Shown here: positions 1-7,266 of the stretch, one piece after another
How the letters are laid out: every line of letters starts with the position of its first letter
How positions within the stretch are numbered: the stretch's first letter is position 1
DNA from: Elusimicrobiota bacterium
GTDB taxonomy: Bacteria; Elusimicrobiota; Elusimicrobia; Elusimicrobiales; UBA9959
Length of the DNA stretch: 35,742 nt
Assembly (NCBI GenBank): GCA_022013385.1
Contig: JAKLQJ010000105.1
Coordinates: forward strand, 1 to 35,742
Reading direction: 5' to 3'
Notes under the pieces: model-generated
The model's database searches: none
Told to the model about the DNA's origin: nothing
What the model saw: the letters and a program-made list of their open reading frames with translations, nothing else
Made by a program: the position numbers and the translations under genes

Positions 1-261
1 AATGTAGAATTCAGAACAATTTTGTCGAGGGATATTTATCCAGAGACTGTTTTGATAAAGCTTGGCTTAAGCGAACGGCAGGTGGATGCTGTTAAGTTTA
101 TCAAGGTGGGAGGGCGTATAACCAATAAGGAGTATCAAGAAAGATTTGGATTGAAAAAGAGGCAATCCACGGACGATCTTAAAGAACTTGAGAATAAAGG
201 TGTTTTGAAGCGAGAGGGTACAACAGGGAGAGGGACTTATTATATCTTAAAGGGGCGCTAA
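1..261 (+). CDS. C-terminal fragment of an AlbA/AAA-4-type ATP-binding regulator (winged-helix end)
   Basis: The reading frame is open from the first base, so this is the 3' end of a gene that starts outside the window. The visible 86 codons look like the C-terminal winged-helix domain of DNA-binding AlbA_2/'divergent AAA-4' proteins. A segment beginning LGLSERQVDAV is followed by a helix-turn-helix containing ITNKEYQ and a recognition helix ending in DLKELENKG, and the wing ends in GRGTYY. In that family this domain follows an N-terminal Schlafen-like nucleotide-binding domain, which cannot be seen here. The stop codon lies inside a short tandem repeat (about 252-320), so the last residues (LKGR) are repeat-encoded. 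The family call is by recognition of the motif pattern; the substrate or regulon is unknown. Confidence 0.65.
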   Translation, partial: NVEFRTILSRDIYPETVLIKLGLSERQVDAVKFIKVGGRITNKEYQERFGLKKRQSTDDLKELENKGVLKREGTTGRGTYYILKGR

Positions 262-320
262 AGGGGTGAAAGGGGCGCTAAAGGGGTGAAAGGGGCACCA
301 AAGGGGCGCTAAAGGGGTGC
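252..320. repeat. Tandem GGGGCGCTAAA/GGGGTGAAA repeat at a gene 3' end
   Basis: Two exact 20-bp units (252-271 and 272-291) are followed by a shorter variant unit and a third partial copy to about 320. The first unit contains the stop codon of the preceding gene. The downstream phrases 'TTGGGACAG' (near 333) and 'AAGGGGACGG' (361-370) resemble sequence found around REP-associated (Y1) transposase genes in other genomes, so this may be the remnant of such an element. That link is from memory and not shown by the sequence alone. Confidence 0.7.
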
Positions 321-681
321 CTGAAGAAGAAATTGGGACAGCGTAAAATAAACCTTGTTAAAGGGGACGGTTTTAATTAATTGAAGATGCGGTATATGCG
401 ACTTTTGGAGGAGATAAAAAAGAGAAAGGAATTACAGGAATTTTTTTAAAGAAGGGATTAGGATAAATTTCAATGGCAGGTTTTTAGCGAGCGAGTTGGA
501 AAATTAGTATTCTTTCATTGCTACTCCCTTTTGGATTCCCAAGAAAAGGTTTTAGCATTTTAACCATGACATTTCTATTTGCCGATAGCATGACATTTTA
601 AAAAATTCGCTACAATTTGTCGTTCGCGTTTAAAAATCACTGTGATTTATATACAATAAAGACCGAAGAGGAATTTTCGTT
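321..681. other. Gene-less gap with degraded mobile-element-like sequence
   Basis: No convincing gene is present. A 29-codon open stretch (377-466) without a start codon could be the last piece of a decayed gene. The decamer CATGACATTT occurs twice, at 565-574 and 589-598, exactly 24 bp apart, which looks like an insertion-sequence end or duplicated target. A 15-bp dyad (AAATCA at 634-639, TGATTT at 643-648) lies about 35 bp upstream of the next start codon and could be an operator. None of these has further support. Confidence 0.35.
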
Positions 682-900
682 ATGGAAAAATTTGAACCTG
701 TAGTAATATTTAAAACACAAAATACCGTTGAAGCTTCAATGATTTATGAAATTTTAAAATCAGAAGGAATAGACTGTTTTATATTGGATAAAAATGCCGG
801 CGCTATAACGGGAGGCATAGCCATTTCCTCCAAGATAGCGGTAGCGCCCAAGCAAAAAGAAGAAGCTTTGGAAATAATAAAAGCCTTCCTTTTAAAATGA
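682..900 (+). CDS. DUF2007 small protein
   Basis: This 72-residue protein matches the DUF2007 family, which has a small ferredoxin-like alpha/beta fold and is often labelled a putative signal-transducing protein. It shows the family pattern: a beta strand (PVVIFKTQN), a helix with EASMIYEILKSEGI, and a C-terminal helix (KEEALEIIKAF). The ATG is preceded by GAGGAA about ten bases upstream, which supports the start. It stands alone, flanked by repeat-rich gaps, so the neighbours give no hint about its role. No catalytic motif is visible and the family function is not established. Confidence 0.75.
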   Translation: MEKFEPVVIFKTQNTVEASMIYEILKSEGIDCFILDKNAGAITGGIAISSKIAVAPKQKEEALEIIKAFLLK

Positions 901-904
901 AAAG

Positions 905-963
905 GCAATTTTGGAAGCTATGCTTCATAAAGTGTCGGCAGTTATACGAACGACCAAAATTGC
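905..963. repeat. Dispersed 43-bp palindromic core, copy 1, with flanking inverted repeat
   Basis: A perfect 10-bp inverted repeat (GCAATTTTGG at 905-914, CCAAAATTGC at 954-963) encloses a 43-bp core at 914-956. The core begins with a small hairpin (GAAGC-TAT-GCTTC, 914-926) followed by ATAAAGTGTCGG. The same core occurs at 24187-24229 (+) and 35664-35706 (-). The element starts a few bases after the DUF2007 stop codon and may act as its 3' hairpin. Confidence 0.85.
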
Positions 964-1030
964 GTTAACGAATAAAAACCCAACCGCATTAACCTAAAGG
1001 TATCGGATAAGGCCTTAAAAAACCATTTGA

Positions 1031-1240
1031 AGAAAGTTTACCATCTGTATAGATAAAAGGAATCGTCACAATGAACAAGCGCATTTCTATTTGCCTGATG
1101 TTCAAAAATTGAAGCCTTATGTGCACGCAATTTATGAAGTTAAAGTGTTAAAAGGTGGAAAAGGTAAATTATGGCATATGAAAGTCGGCAAAGAGCTTTG
1201 CGAGATCAAAGGTAAGCGAAATTATTGCGAGGGTAGTTAA
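1031..1240 (+). pseudogene. Possible remnant of a small gene, no start codon
   Basis: A 69-codon open frame ends at a TAA at 1238-1240 and has protein-like composition, including KLKPYVHAIYEVKVLKGG and GKLWHMKVGKEL. The first in-frame ATG falls late in the frame, and a TGA at 1028-1030 closes it upstream. I do not recognise a family. It may be the end of a decayed gene or chance. The rest of the 964-1335 gap holds nothing else I can support. Confidence 0.25.
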
Positions 1241-1371
1241 AAAAGGAAGCCGGGATTTTTCTAAATTCGGACCGATTTGTTATTTTCATTCGCCAAAACT
1301 ATAAATCTTATGTAGGAAGGTGCCAAAATTATATATTGAAACCTTTTACAAAAAAATGCACAATTATATCT

Positions 1372-2085
1372 ATGAATAAAAAAGCGATAATAGGTTTTGT
1401 AGCCGCAATAGCCTTAATGTCCGCTGTTTCTTGCAAACCGGAAGATGTTCAGGATTCAGCCCCAATTAAAGAAACTCAAACACAAGGAAAAATTATGGAA
1501 ACCGCAAAATCCAATACCGACGCATTATCAAATCCGGCACTGGCAAATGAAAAAGCTCCTGAAGTTTTTAAAGTAAAATTTAGAACCAGCAAAGGCGAAT
1601 TTGTAATTGAATCGCATAGAGAATGGTCGCCGCTCGGAGCGGACAGATTCTACAATTTAGCCAAAATCGGTTACTTTACGGATATCGCTTTCTTTAGGGT
1701 TATAAGCGGTTTTATGGCGCAATTCGGTATACACGGAGATCCGGCAATAAGCGCTAATTGGAGAATCGCTCAAATAAAAGATGATCCCGTAATAAGGTCA
1801 AATAAAAAGGGTTATATCAGTTTCGCTATGGCGGGGACTAATACCCGAACAACCCAATTATTCATCAATTACGGCAATAATGCCAATTTGGATTCAATGG
1901 GTTTTTCACCTTTCGGAAAAGTAATTGAAGGAATGGATGTGGTGGACAGCATTTATTCGGGTTACGGCGAAGGCGCACCTTCAGGACGAGGACCGAGCCA
2001 ACACTTAATTCAAAGCAGGGGCAATGAATACTTAAAAAAAGACTTTTCCCAGCTTGATTATATAATTGAGGCCATTATAGAATAA
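1372..2085 (+). CDS. Lipoprotein peptidyl-prolyl cis-trans isomerase (cyclophilin)
   Basis: A cyclophilin-type prolyl isomerase that would assist protein folding outside the cytoplasmic membrane. With the ATG at 1372 the protein begins with a short basic stretch, a hydrophobic segment and a lipobox ending in A-V-S-C, with Cys21 as the likely lipidated residue. A low-complexity linker of about 45 residues follows, then the cyclophilin domain to near residue 205. Family motifs are FFRVISGFMAQFG (catalytic Arg and the F-M-Q surface), GYISFAMAG, and the TTQLFI segment matching S-Q-F-F-I. An in-frame TTG at 1336 would put 12 residues in front of the signal peptide; the ATG is preferred because it places the signal peptide first, although the nearest purine-rich site (AGGAAGG, near 1315) is distant from both. 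It is monocistronic. Confidence 0.85.
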   Translation: MNKKAIIGFVAAIALMSAVSCKPEDVQDSAPIKETQTQGKIMETAKSNTDALSNPALANEKAPEVFKVKFRTSKGEFVIESHREWSPLGADRFYNLAKIGYFTDIAFFRVISGFMAQFGIHGDPAISANWRIAQIKDDPVIRSNKKGYISFAMAGTNTRTTQLFINYGNNANLDSMGFSPFGKVIEGMDVVDSIYSGYGEGAPSGRGPSQHLIQSRGNEYLKKDFSQLDYIIEAIIE

Positions 2086-2223
2086 TATAGCGGATAGCGG
2101 TCTCATTGCTATGCATAAAACATTGGGATGATACTGTAAGTTGATTGAAGTTCAAAAATTCGCAATATTACATGGTTGAATATTTGCCCGAGTAAGACCC
2201 TGAAAATCAAAAAATCTTCCGTT

Positions 2224-3633
2224 TTACGGCCGTCTCGCTGATGCGCTATTTTGTGTTGCGCTCTTTTTTACTATTTCTTCAAAAACACTTTGGGCAAACT
2301 CCGAAAGACTTGGGTCTCTGGCGCCCATCACTAAAATAATATCACCAGGCCAGGCTAATTTGGCGCATTTTGAAATTATATCTTTCCTTTCGGCGAAAAA
2401 AAATGCTTTCTTGCCTTTTTTGTTTATTTCATCCGTTAAATGCTTTGAAGATATATCCTTGACGACCGTTCCTCCCACATAATAAATCTCCGGCATTAAC
2501 AAAATATTTTTATCGCCAAGCCGCAAAGAAAAGACTTTGATTAGCTCATCTTTTAAATGCTTTGTCGGAGCAAAACCATGCGGCTGATATATCGCGATAA
2601 TTTTGCCTTTGACAACATTGCTAACGGCATCAATAATGGCGGAAATTTTGGCCGGATTATGAGCGTAATCGTCAATCACCTTTATTTGATTTGTTTCGCC
2701 AACCACATTAAACCTTCGTTCAATGCCTGAATATTCAGCCAAAGCTACGGACGAATCTTTAAGCGCGACGCCAAAATCCAAACAAATTCTCGCCGCCGCT
2801 AAAGCATTTTGGATATTGCATTCTCCCGCAATAGGCAAAGAAAATTCAATGTCCTTTATTTTGAACCTTGAAGAAAAACCGAAATACTTTATATCTGAAA
2901 CGGTAAAATCGCTTTCAACACTGCCAAAAACCCGCGAGTTTGGGAAAACGTTCGCTTTAAGACCAAGAGAATTGACATATAGTTTTTTAGTGTTGCACGC
3001 GAATTTTAGGAAGATTTTTTCAATCTCATCTTCATCTTTATGATCTTTTGAAATATTCAGAATAATGCCTGAATGCGGATGATAATGAACGATAGTCCCG
3101 TCGCTTTCATCGGCTTCTACAATTAAAATATCCGATTTTCCGCGCCAAGCATTGCCGATGAAACCTTTTTTCTTTATAATTTCCAGTGCGGCTCCTGTAA
3201 TAATACTCGGAGATTTTCCGGCTTTCTCAAGAATTTCATATATCATTGCCGCCACCGTCGATTTTCCGCTTGTTCCGGCTACGGCTATCGTCTTAAATCT
3301 ATCAACATAACCGGCTAAAAATTCAGATCTGTGAATAATGGGGATATTAAGTTTTTGGGCTTTTAGAATATCCGCATTATCATTTTCAACGGCGGTCGAA
3401 ACTATAATGGCGTCTGTGCTTTGAGAAATCCCGCTTCCATCCTGCGGAAATATTTTAATGGACAGTTTTTCAAGCTTATGCTTTAAAGAAGAATTTCTAT
3501 TATTGTCAAAATCCCTATCTGAACCGCTAATTTCATGGCCTTCCATAGCGGCAATCTGCGATAAAGCGCTCATGCCCGCTCCGGCAATTCCGGCGAAGCG
3601 CATTTTTTTTATTTTTAAATTATCTTCTTTCAT
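2224..3633 (-). CDS. Mur ligase family protein, MurC-like (UDP-N-acetylmuramate-amino acid ligase)
   Basis: An ATP-dependent ligase of the MurC/Mpl branch, which joins an amino acid or peptide to UDP-MurNAc in the cytoplasm. The N-terminal Rossmann segment has GIAGAGMSALSQIA and SGSD, as in MurC. The P-loop is GTSGKST (residues 120-126) where classical MurC has GTHGKT[TS]. The central domain shows VEADESDGT and NISKDHKDE, and the C-terminal domain begins ERRFNVVG and contains DDYAHNP, all typical of MurC. At 469 residues the length fits MurC. It is not in a dcw cluster: it stands alone, divergent from a DUF6485 gene across a perfect palindrome. The His-to-Ser P-loop change and the isolated location leave open a dedicated side role, for example recycling like Mpl or ligation of another amino acid. 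Confidence 0.75.
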   Translation of the reverse strand: MKEDNLKIKKMRFAGIAGAGMSALSQIAAMEGHEISGSDRDFDNNRNSSLKHKLEKLSIKIFPQDGSGISQSTDAIIVSTAVENDNADILKAQKLNIPIIHRSEFLAGYVDRFKTIAVAGTSGKSTVAAMIYEILEKAGKSPSIITGAALEIIKKKGFIGNAWRGKSDILIVEADESDGTIVHYHPHSGIILNISKDHKDEDEIEKIFLKFACNTKKLYVNSLGLKANVFPNSRVFGSVESDFTVSDIKYFGFSSRFKIKDIEFSLPIAGECNIQNALAAARICLDFGVALKDSSVALAEYSGIERRFNVVGETNQIKVIDDYAHNPAKISAIIDAVSNVVKGKIIAIYQPHGFAPTKHLKDELIKVFSLRLGDKNILLMPEIYYVGGTVVKDISSKHLTDEINKKGKKAFFFAERKDIISKCAKLAWPGDIILVMGARDPSLSEFAQSVFEEIVKKSATQNSASARRP

Positions 3634-3644
3634 AATTTTATTCT

Positions 3645-3675
3645 AACCAAATACACCTCCGAGGTGTATTTGGTT
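3645..3675. promoter_or_regulatory. 31-bp perfect palindrome between divergent genes
   Basis: Two 15-bp arms (left AACCAAATACACCTC) flank one central base with no mismatch. It lies 12 bp upstream of the MurC-like start on the minus strand and 56 bp upstream of the DUF6485 ATG on the plus strand. A dyad in a divergent intergenic gap suggests an operator or a transcript-end hairpin shared by both genes. It could also be a palindromic repeat of the kind seen elsewhere in this window. No long T-run follows on either side, so a simple intrinsic terminator is less likely. Confidence 0.7.
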
Positions 3676-3730
3676 GTTTCATGGTAAATTTTATAATATA
3701 TGGGCTAGCAATACACACGAGGGAACAGGT

Positions 3731-3943
3731 ATGGAATGTAAAAAAAATGAAAACATAAAATTATGCGCTTGCACTTATGAGCCTTGCTCAAGAAAAGGCG
3801 TCTGTTGCGAATGTATAATTTATCACAAAAATCTTGGCGAATTGCCCGGCTGTTTTTTTAGCAAAGAAGCGGAACGCTCATGTGACAGAACTATTGAGAA
3901 TTTTATAGCCGACGCTGAAAACCGTTGGACAGCGGATGAGTAA
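3731..3943 (+). CDS. DUF6485 cysteine-rich small protein
   Basis: A 70-residue protein with many cysteines, in the pattern MEC..., LCACTYEPCSRKGVCCECIIYHK, ELPGCFF and AERSCDR. This is the layout of the DUF6485 family, small cytosolic proteins of anaerobes that probably bind a metal or an Fe-S cluster; the function is not known. The ATG at 3731 is chosen because GAGGGA sits about seven bases upstream. A longer frame from a TTG at 3674 would begin inside the 31-bp palindrome and has no ribosome site. It diverges from the MurC-like gene. Confidence 0.7.
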   Translation: MECKKNENIKLCACTYEPCSRKGVCCECIIYHKNLGELPGCFFSKEAERSCDRTIENFIADAENRWTADE

Positions 3944-4023
3944 TACGCAAAAGCGCAGAACATGAATCCGTAAAGAACGCAAAAATAACAAACGAAGAAT
4001 TGAATAAATTAGTCCCGCCCCCT

Positions 4024-4099
4024 CCACTACGACTTCGGCGGGTTTCCGCCACTAAATCTTTGGCGGACTTCCGCCACTACAACTTCGGCGGACGCACCG
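4024..4099. repeat. Three tandem units of about 25 bp in a 357-bp gap
   Basis: Units at 4024-4048, 4049-4073 and 4074-4099 share the form CCACTA-N5-TTCGGCGG-N-TTCCG with a few changes each. Related shorter copies (GCACCGATG, CAGTAATGG, TAGTAATGG) trail to about 4155. The gap 3944-4300 between the DUF6485 gene and ridA contains no other feature I can support apart from these repeats. The unit is not a multiple of 7 or 8 bp, so this differs from the degenerate short arrays elsewhere in the window. Confidence 0.7.
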
Positions 4100-4300
4100 A
4101 TGCAGTAATGGGGAGCACCGATGTAGTAATGGAGAGCGCCTAAGTAGTATTGGCGAATATGGCGGGAAGCTACAAAACTTTGAAATTCCGTTACGATAAA
4201 TTAAGTGAAAAATAATTGGCATTGCTATTTTAATTCACAAAAAATCATGGCCGCAATTTGCGAATCTTTAACGATTTCTGCGTACTAAAAGGAGAGAAAA

Positions 4301-4690
4301 ATGACTAAAAAAATAATATCAACCGATTTAGCGCCTGCTGCTATAGGTCCATATTCTCAGGCTACAGAATTTCATAATCTTATTTTCATATCGGGACAGC
4401 TCCCTATAAATCCGGCTACGGGAGAAATGCTTGAGGCGGATATAGAAAAACAAACAAGGCAATGCCTTGTTAATATGGAAGCTATTTTAAAAGAGGCGGG
4501 ACTTGAACTTTCAAATGTGCTTAAAACAACGGTCTTAATGACGAACCTAAAACAATTCGCGCAAATGAACGCGGTCTATGCCGAATTTTTTAAAGAAAAT
4601 CCTCCCGCTAGAGCCGCTTTTGAAGTTAAAGCGCTTCCAAAAGATTCTCTCGTAGAAATAGAGGCCATAGCCGCAAAAGAAGCAAAATAA
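4301..4690 (+). CDS. ridA: RidA family 2-iminobutanoate/2-iminopropanoate deaminase
   Basis: RidA hydrolyses reactive enamine/imine intermediates made by pyridoxal-phosphate dehydratases, which protects other PLP enzymes in the cytoplasm. The 129-residue length is exactly that of the family. Signature segments are IGPYSQA (residues 15-21), ISGQLPI, and the C-terminal PPARAAFEVKALPKDSLVEIEAIA, in which Arg104 is the carboxylate-binding catalytic arginine and Glu119 lies in the active-site region. AAGGAGAG immediately upstream of the ATG gives a strong ribosome site. The next gene, malQ, follows after a palindromic element, so the two may be transcribed apart. Confidence 0.95.
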   Translation: MTKKIISTDLAPAAIGPYSQATEFHNLIFISGQLPINPATGEMLEADIEKQTRQCLVNMEAILKEAGLELSNVLKTTVLMTNLKQFAQMNAVYAEFFKENPPARAAFEVKALPKDSLVEIEAIAAKEAK

Positions 4691-4703
4691 ACTAACGCGA
4701 ATT

Positions 4704-4782
4704 ACCCTACCACCTGCTTATCCCGCCCTTGGCGGGATGAAAAATATAGTCCCGCTTTTAGCAGGAAAGCAAGTGGTAGGGT
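4704..4782. repeat. Nested palindromic element, family A copy 1
   Basis: Outer arms (ACCCTACCACCTGCTT at 4704-4719; its near complement at 4767-4782) enclose two inner hairpin halves: TCCCGCC-CTT-GGCGGGA (4721-4737) and CCCGC...GCAGGA. Its reverse complement aligns along its whole length with the copy at 30541-30615, including a compensatory T-A to C-G change in the outer arms. It occupies the space between ridA and malQ and contains an in-frame ATG (4737) that would make a longer but repeat-encoded MalQ N-terminus. Confidence 0.85.
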
Positions 4783-4796
4783 TACGCAAAAATACT

Positions 4797-6377
4797 ATGA
4801 CAAGCAAGCATCATCTTTTATCGGGCAAACATACGGGCATACTGCTTCCGCTGTTTTCAATGCGCTCAAAAAAGGATTGGGGTATAGGCGATATAAGCTC
4901 TCTTGAATTATGGCTTGATTTTCTTGCATCGGCCAATCTTGATATTTTAGAAATTCTGCCGATAAATGAAATGCCGCCGGGCGTAAATTGCCCATATACA
5001 TCAATGAGCGCTTTCGCTATTGACCCTATATATCTAGCCATTGAGGACATAAAAGAGCTTGATGATGAAATAAAAAAAGAAATAAATTCGGCCGATTTTA
5101 GAAACAAAATAAAAAGGCTCAGAAATTTTAAAAGCATACTTTATGACGATATTAAGAAACTGAAATTTCCCATTCTGTGGAAAATTTATGAAAGTTTCCG
5201 CTTGCGGCATATATCAAACAATACGGAGCTTGCAAAAAATTATTTCATTTTCACCGAACAAAATAAATCATGGCTTGACGATTATGCTTTGTTTAGAAAA
5301 ATCAAGGATGACTATGGACGCGTGTCATGGACCGACTGGCCGCAAGGACTTAGGGACCGCGAACTTATAGTTTTAAACGCGTTTAAAAAAAATCATCGCT
5401 CGGAAATTGAATTTTTTAAATACCTCCAATGGTTGATACACAGACAATGGTCAAAAGCCAAACAAAAAGCGGAAAAATTAAATATTAAATTATTCGGCGA
5501 TTTGCCTTTTATGGTCAATCAAGACAGCGCGGATGTCTGGTCAAGGCAAAATGAATTTGATATCAGCGCGTCCATAGGCGCTCCGCCGGATGCTTTCAGC
5601 AAGACAGGACAAAAATGGGGACTGCCCGCCTATCGCTGGTATGAAATAGAAAAAAATAATTTTGAATGGTGGCGAACCAAAGTAAAAAAAGCGGAAGACT
5701 TTTATCATATCTATCGCCTAGACCATATGGTGGGATTTTTTAGAACATGGATAGTTCCTCATGATGAAAAGATTAAGCCGTATTTTGATATTGAAAATGA
5801 AATAGAACAAAGAAGCCGCGGCAAAAGATTTTTACAAGCGGTATTAACCGCGTCTTCATGTTTGCCGGCCGCGGAAGATTTAGGCTTGATTCCGCCCTAT
5901 GTCGGAGAAATATTGCGCGAGCTTAATGTGCCCGGCTATAAAGTTATGCGCTGGCAAAAAATCGAAAACCAGCAGGAATATATACAGCCGGAACAATATG
6001 CGAAGATTTCTCTCGCCACCACTTCAACACATGATAATGAAACGCTTAAAGAATGGTGGCGCTCCATAGACTTAAAAGAGAAAAAAGTTTTTTGGCGCAT
6101 GATTAAAGGTTATGACGGCTCGCCTCCGATTTTTAAAAAAGCGCATATAGAGATAGTTAAAAAGGTATTAAAAGCCCGCTCGGCAATAGTTATACTTCCG
6201 ATGCAGGATATTCTTGGAACAGACGAAAGAGTAAATATTCCCAATACCATGGGCTCGCATAATTGGAGTTATAGATTTCCCGTTGATATTGAAAGCGTGA
6301 CGCAAAACGAAAAAATATCCGAAAAAATATTGACCTTGAAATGCTTGATAAAAGAAGAAAGAATGACAGACAATTAG
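4797..6377 (+). CDS. malQ: 4-alpha-glucanotransferase (amylomaltase, GH77)
   Basis: MalQ transfers glucan segments between maltodextrins in the cytoplasm. The 526-residue protein is a complete GH77 barrel. N-terminal GILLPLFS and DWGIGDI are followed by LPINEMPPG and CPYTSMSAFA; LFGDLPFMV comes later. The nucleophile Asp309 lies in YRLDHMVGFF, the acid/base Glu360 in AAEDLG, and His412-Asp413 in TSTHDNET. The start at 4797 is chosen because the alternative ATG at 4737 lies inside a palindromic repeat and would add 20 repeat-encoded residues; a GTG at 4773 with AGGAA ahead of it is a third possibility. The TatT gene follows 31 bp later. The secreted alpha-amylase near the right end could supply its substrate. 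Confidence 0.93.
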   Translation: MTSKHHLLSGKHTGILLPLFSMRSKKDWGIGDISSLELWLDFLASANLDILEILPINEMPPGVNCPYTSMSAFAIDPIYLAIEDIKELDDEIKKEINSADFRNKIKRLRNFKSILYDDIKKLKFPILWKIYESFRLRHISNNTELAKNYFIFTEQNKSWLDDYALFRKIKDDYGRVSWTDWPQGLRDRELIVLNAFKKNHRSEIEFFKYLQWLIHRQWSKAKQKAEKLNIKLFGDLPFMVNQDSADVWSRQNEFDISASIGAPPDAFSKTGQKWGLPAYRWYEIEKNNFEWWRTKVKKAEDFYHIYRLDHMVGFFRTWIVPHDEKIKPYFDIENEIEQRSRGKRFLQAVLTASSCLPAAEDLGLIPPYVGEILRELNVPGYKVMRWQKIENQQEYIQPEQYAKISLATTSTHDNETLKEWWRSIDLKEKKVFWRMIKGYDGSPPIFKKAHIEIVKKVLKARSAIVILPMQDILGTDERVNIPNTMGSHNWSYRFPVDIESVTQNEKISEKILTLKCLIKEERMTDN

Positions 6378-6408
6378 TTTAAGCAATTAGATAAGGAGAA
6401 ACAAACGA

Positions 6409-7266
6409 ATGAAAATTTTAAAATCGCCTATTTTTAATTTTCTGGCAATTACTATTCTTGTTTCCGTTTTTAATGGCTGCTCGCTGAATAAAATAGCCGT
6501 CAATAAAACCGCCAGGTTAATAGATAAAGGCTTGCCTGCCTTTTACCGAGAAAAAAACACAAAACTTGCCAAGCAATCCTTGCCGGCAAATTTAAAACTT
6601 ATGGAAGTTTTGCTTGAAACCTCCCCTCAAAACACCCTTCTGCTTAGAAATCTGTCTCAAGGCTATTGCGGATATTCTTTTATGTTTGAGGAAGATGAAA
6701 ATATTAAATCGGCTTCAAGACTTTATTTAAAGGGAATGGATTTTGCTCTTAGAGCTCTTGAAAAAAACCGGCTTATTTCAGATTCAAAAATTGACGCGGC
6801 TAGAATTAAGGCCGAAGATGTTCCCGAAGTTTTCTGGTATATCTTCTGTAAAACTTCTTGGATAAATCTAAATCGAGATGATCCGGACGCCATAGCCGAA
6901 TTACCCTCTATAATCCCGCCGGCAAAAAAAATAGAGGAATTAAACCCCTCGTATTATTACAATGGCATATATTCCATATTCGGAGCTTATCACATAATAA
7001 GACCAAAACTTCTTGGCGGCAATCCCCAAAAATCAAAAGAGTATTTTATTAAAGCAATACATGAAGATGGCCGGCAATTTTTACTTAATAAGTTCATCTA
7101 TGCCAAACTTTACGCAATAGCCATGCAAGATGAAGAACTTTTTGATAAACTTATAGAAGAAATTTTGAACGCGCCCGAGAGCAATATAGCCGAAACAAAT
7201 CTTGCCAATGAAACAGCCAAAGAAAAAGCCGCGGACTTAAAGGAGAAAAGAAATGAATTGTTTTAA
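6409..7266 (+). CDS. TatT-type TPR lipoprotein partner of a TRAP transporter
   Basis: A 285-residue lipoprotein with a short signal peptide and lipobox ending N-G-C (Cys24). The rest is all-helical with repeated ALE/LLE patterns (LKLMEVLLETSP, LLRNLSQGYCGYSFMF, AKKIEELNPSYYYNG, YFIKAIHEDG), matching the TRAP transporter TatT component family typified by Treponema Tp0956. In that system (TPAT) a trimeric TPR protein docks to the substrate-binding protein TatP/DctP in the periplasm. The direct neighbour is a DctP gene, with which it overlaps by 14 bp, followed by both permease subunits, so the assignment fits both family and context. AAGGAGA ahead of the ATG supports the start. The transported solute cannot be read from the sequence. 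Confidence 0.85.
   Translation: MKILKSPIFNFLAITILVSVFNGCSLNKIAVNKTARLIDKGLPAFYREKNTKLAKQSLPANLKLMEVLLETSPQNTLLLRNLSQGYCGYSFMFEEDENIKSASRLYLKGMDFALRALEKNRLISDSKIDAARIKAEDVPEVFWYIFCKTSWINLNRDDPDAIAELPSIIPPAKKIEELNPSYYYNGIYSIFGAYHIIRPKLLGGNPQKSKEYFIKAIHEDGRQFLLNKFIYAKLYAIAMQDEELFDKLIEEILNAPESNIAETNLANETAKEKAADLKEKRNELF

Noticed and set aside
628-652. CRP-like operator upstream of the DUF2007 gene
   Set aside because: The half-sites are in the reverse arrangement (TCAC then GTGA) with wrong spacing for a CRP site, despite an adenylate cyclase in the window.
4737-4796. N-terminal 20-residue extension of MalQ
   Set aside because: It lies inside the family A palindromic element and matches the repeat-encoded peptide of the copy at 30541-30615.
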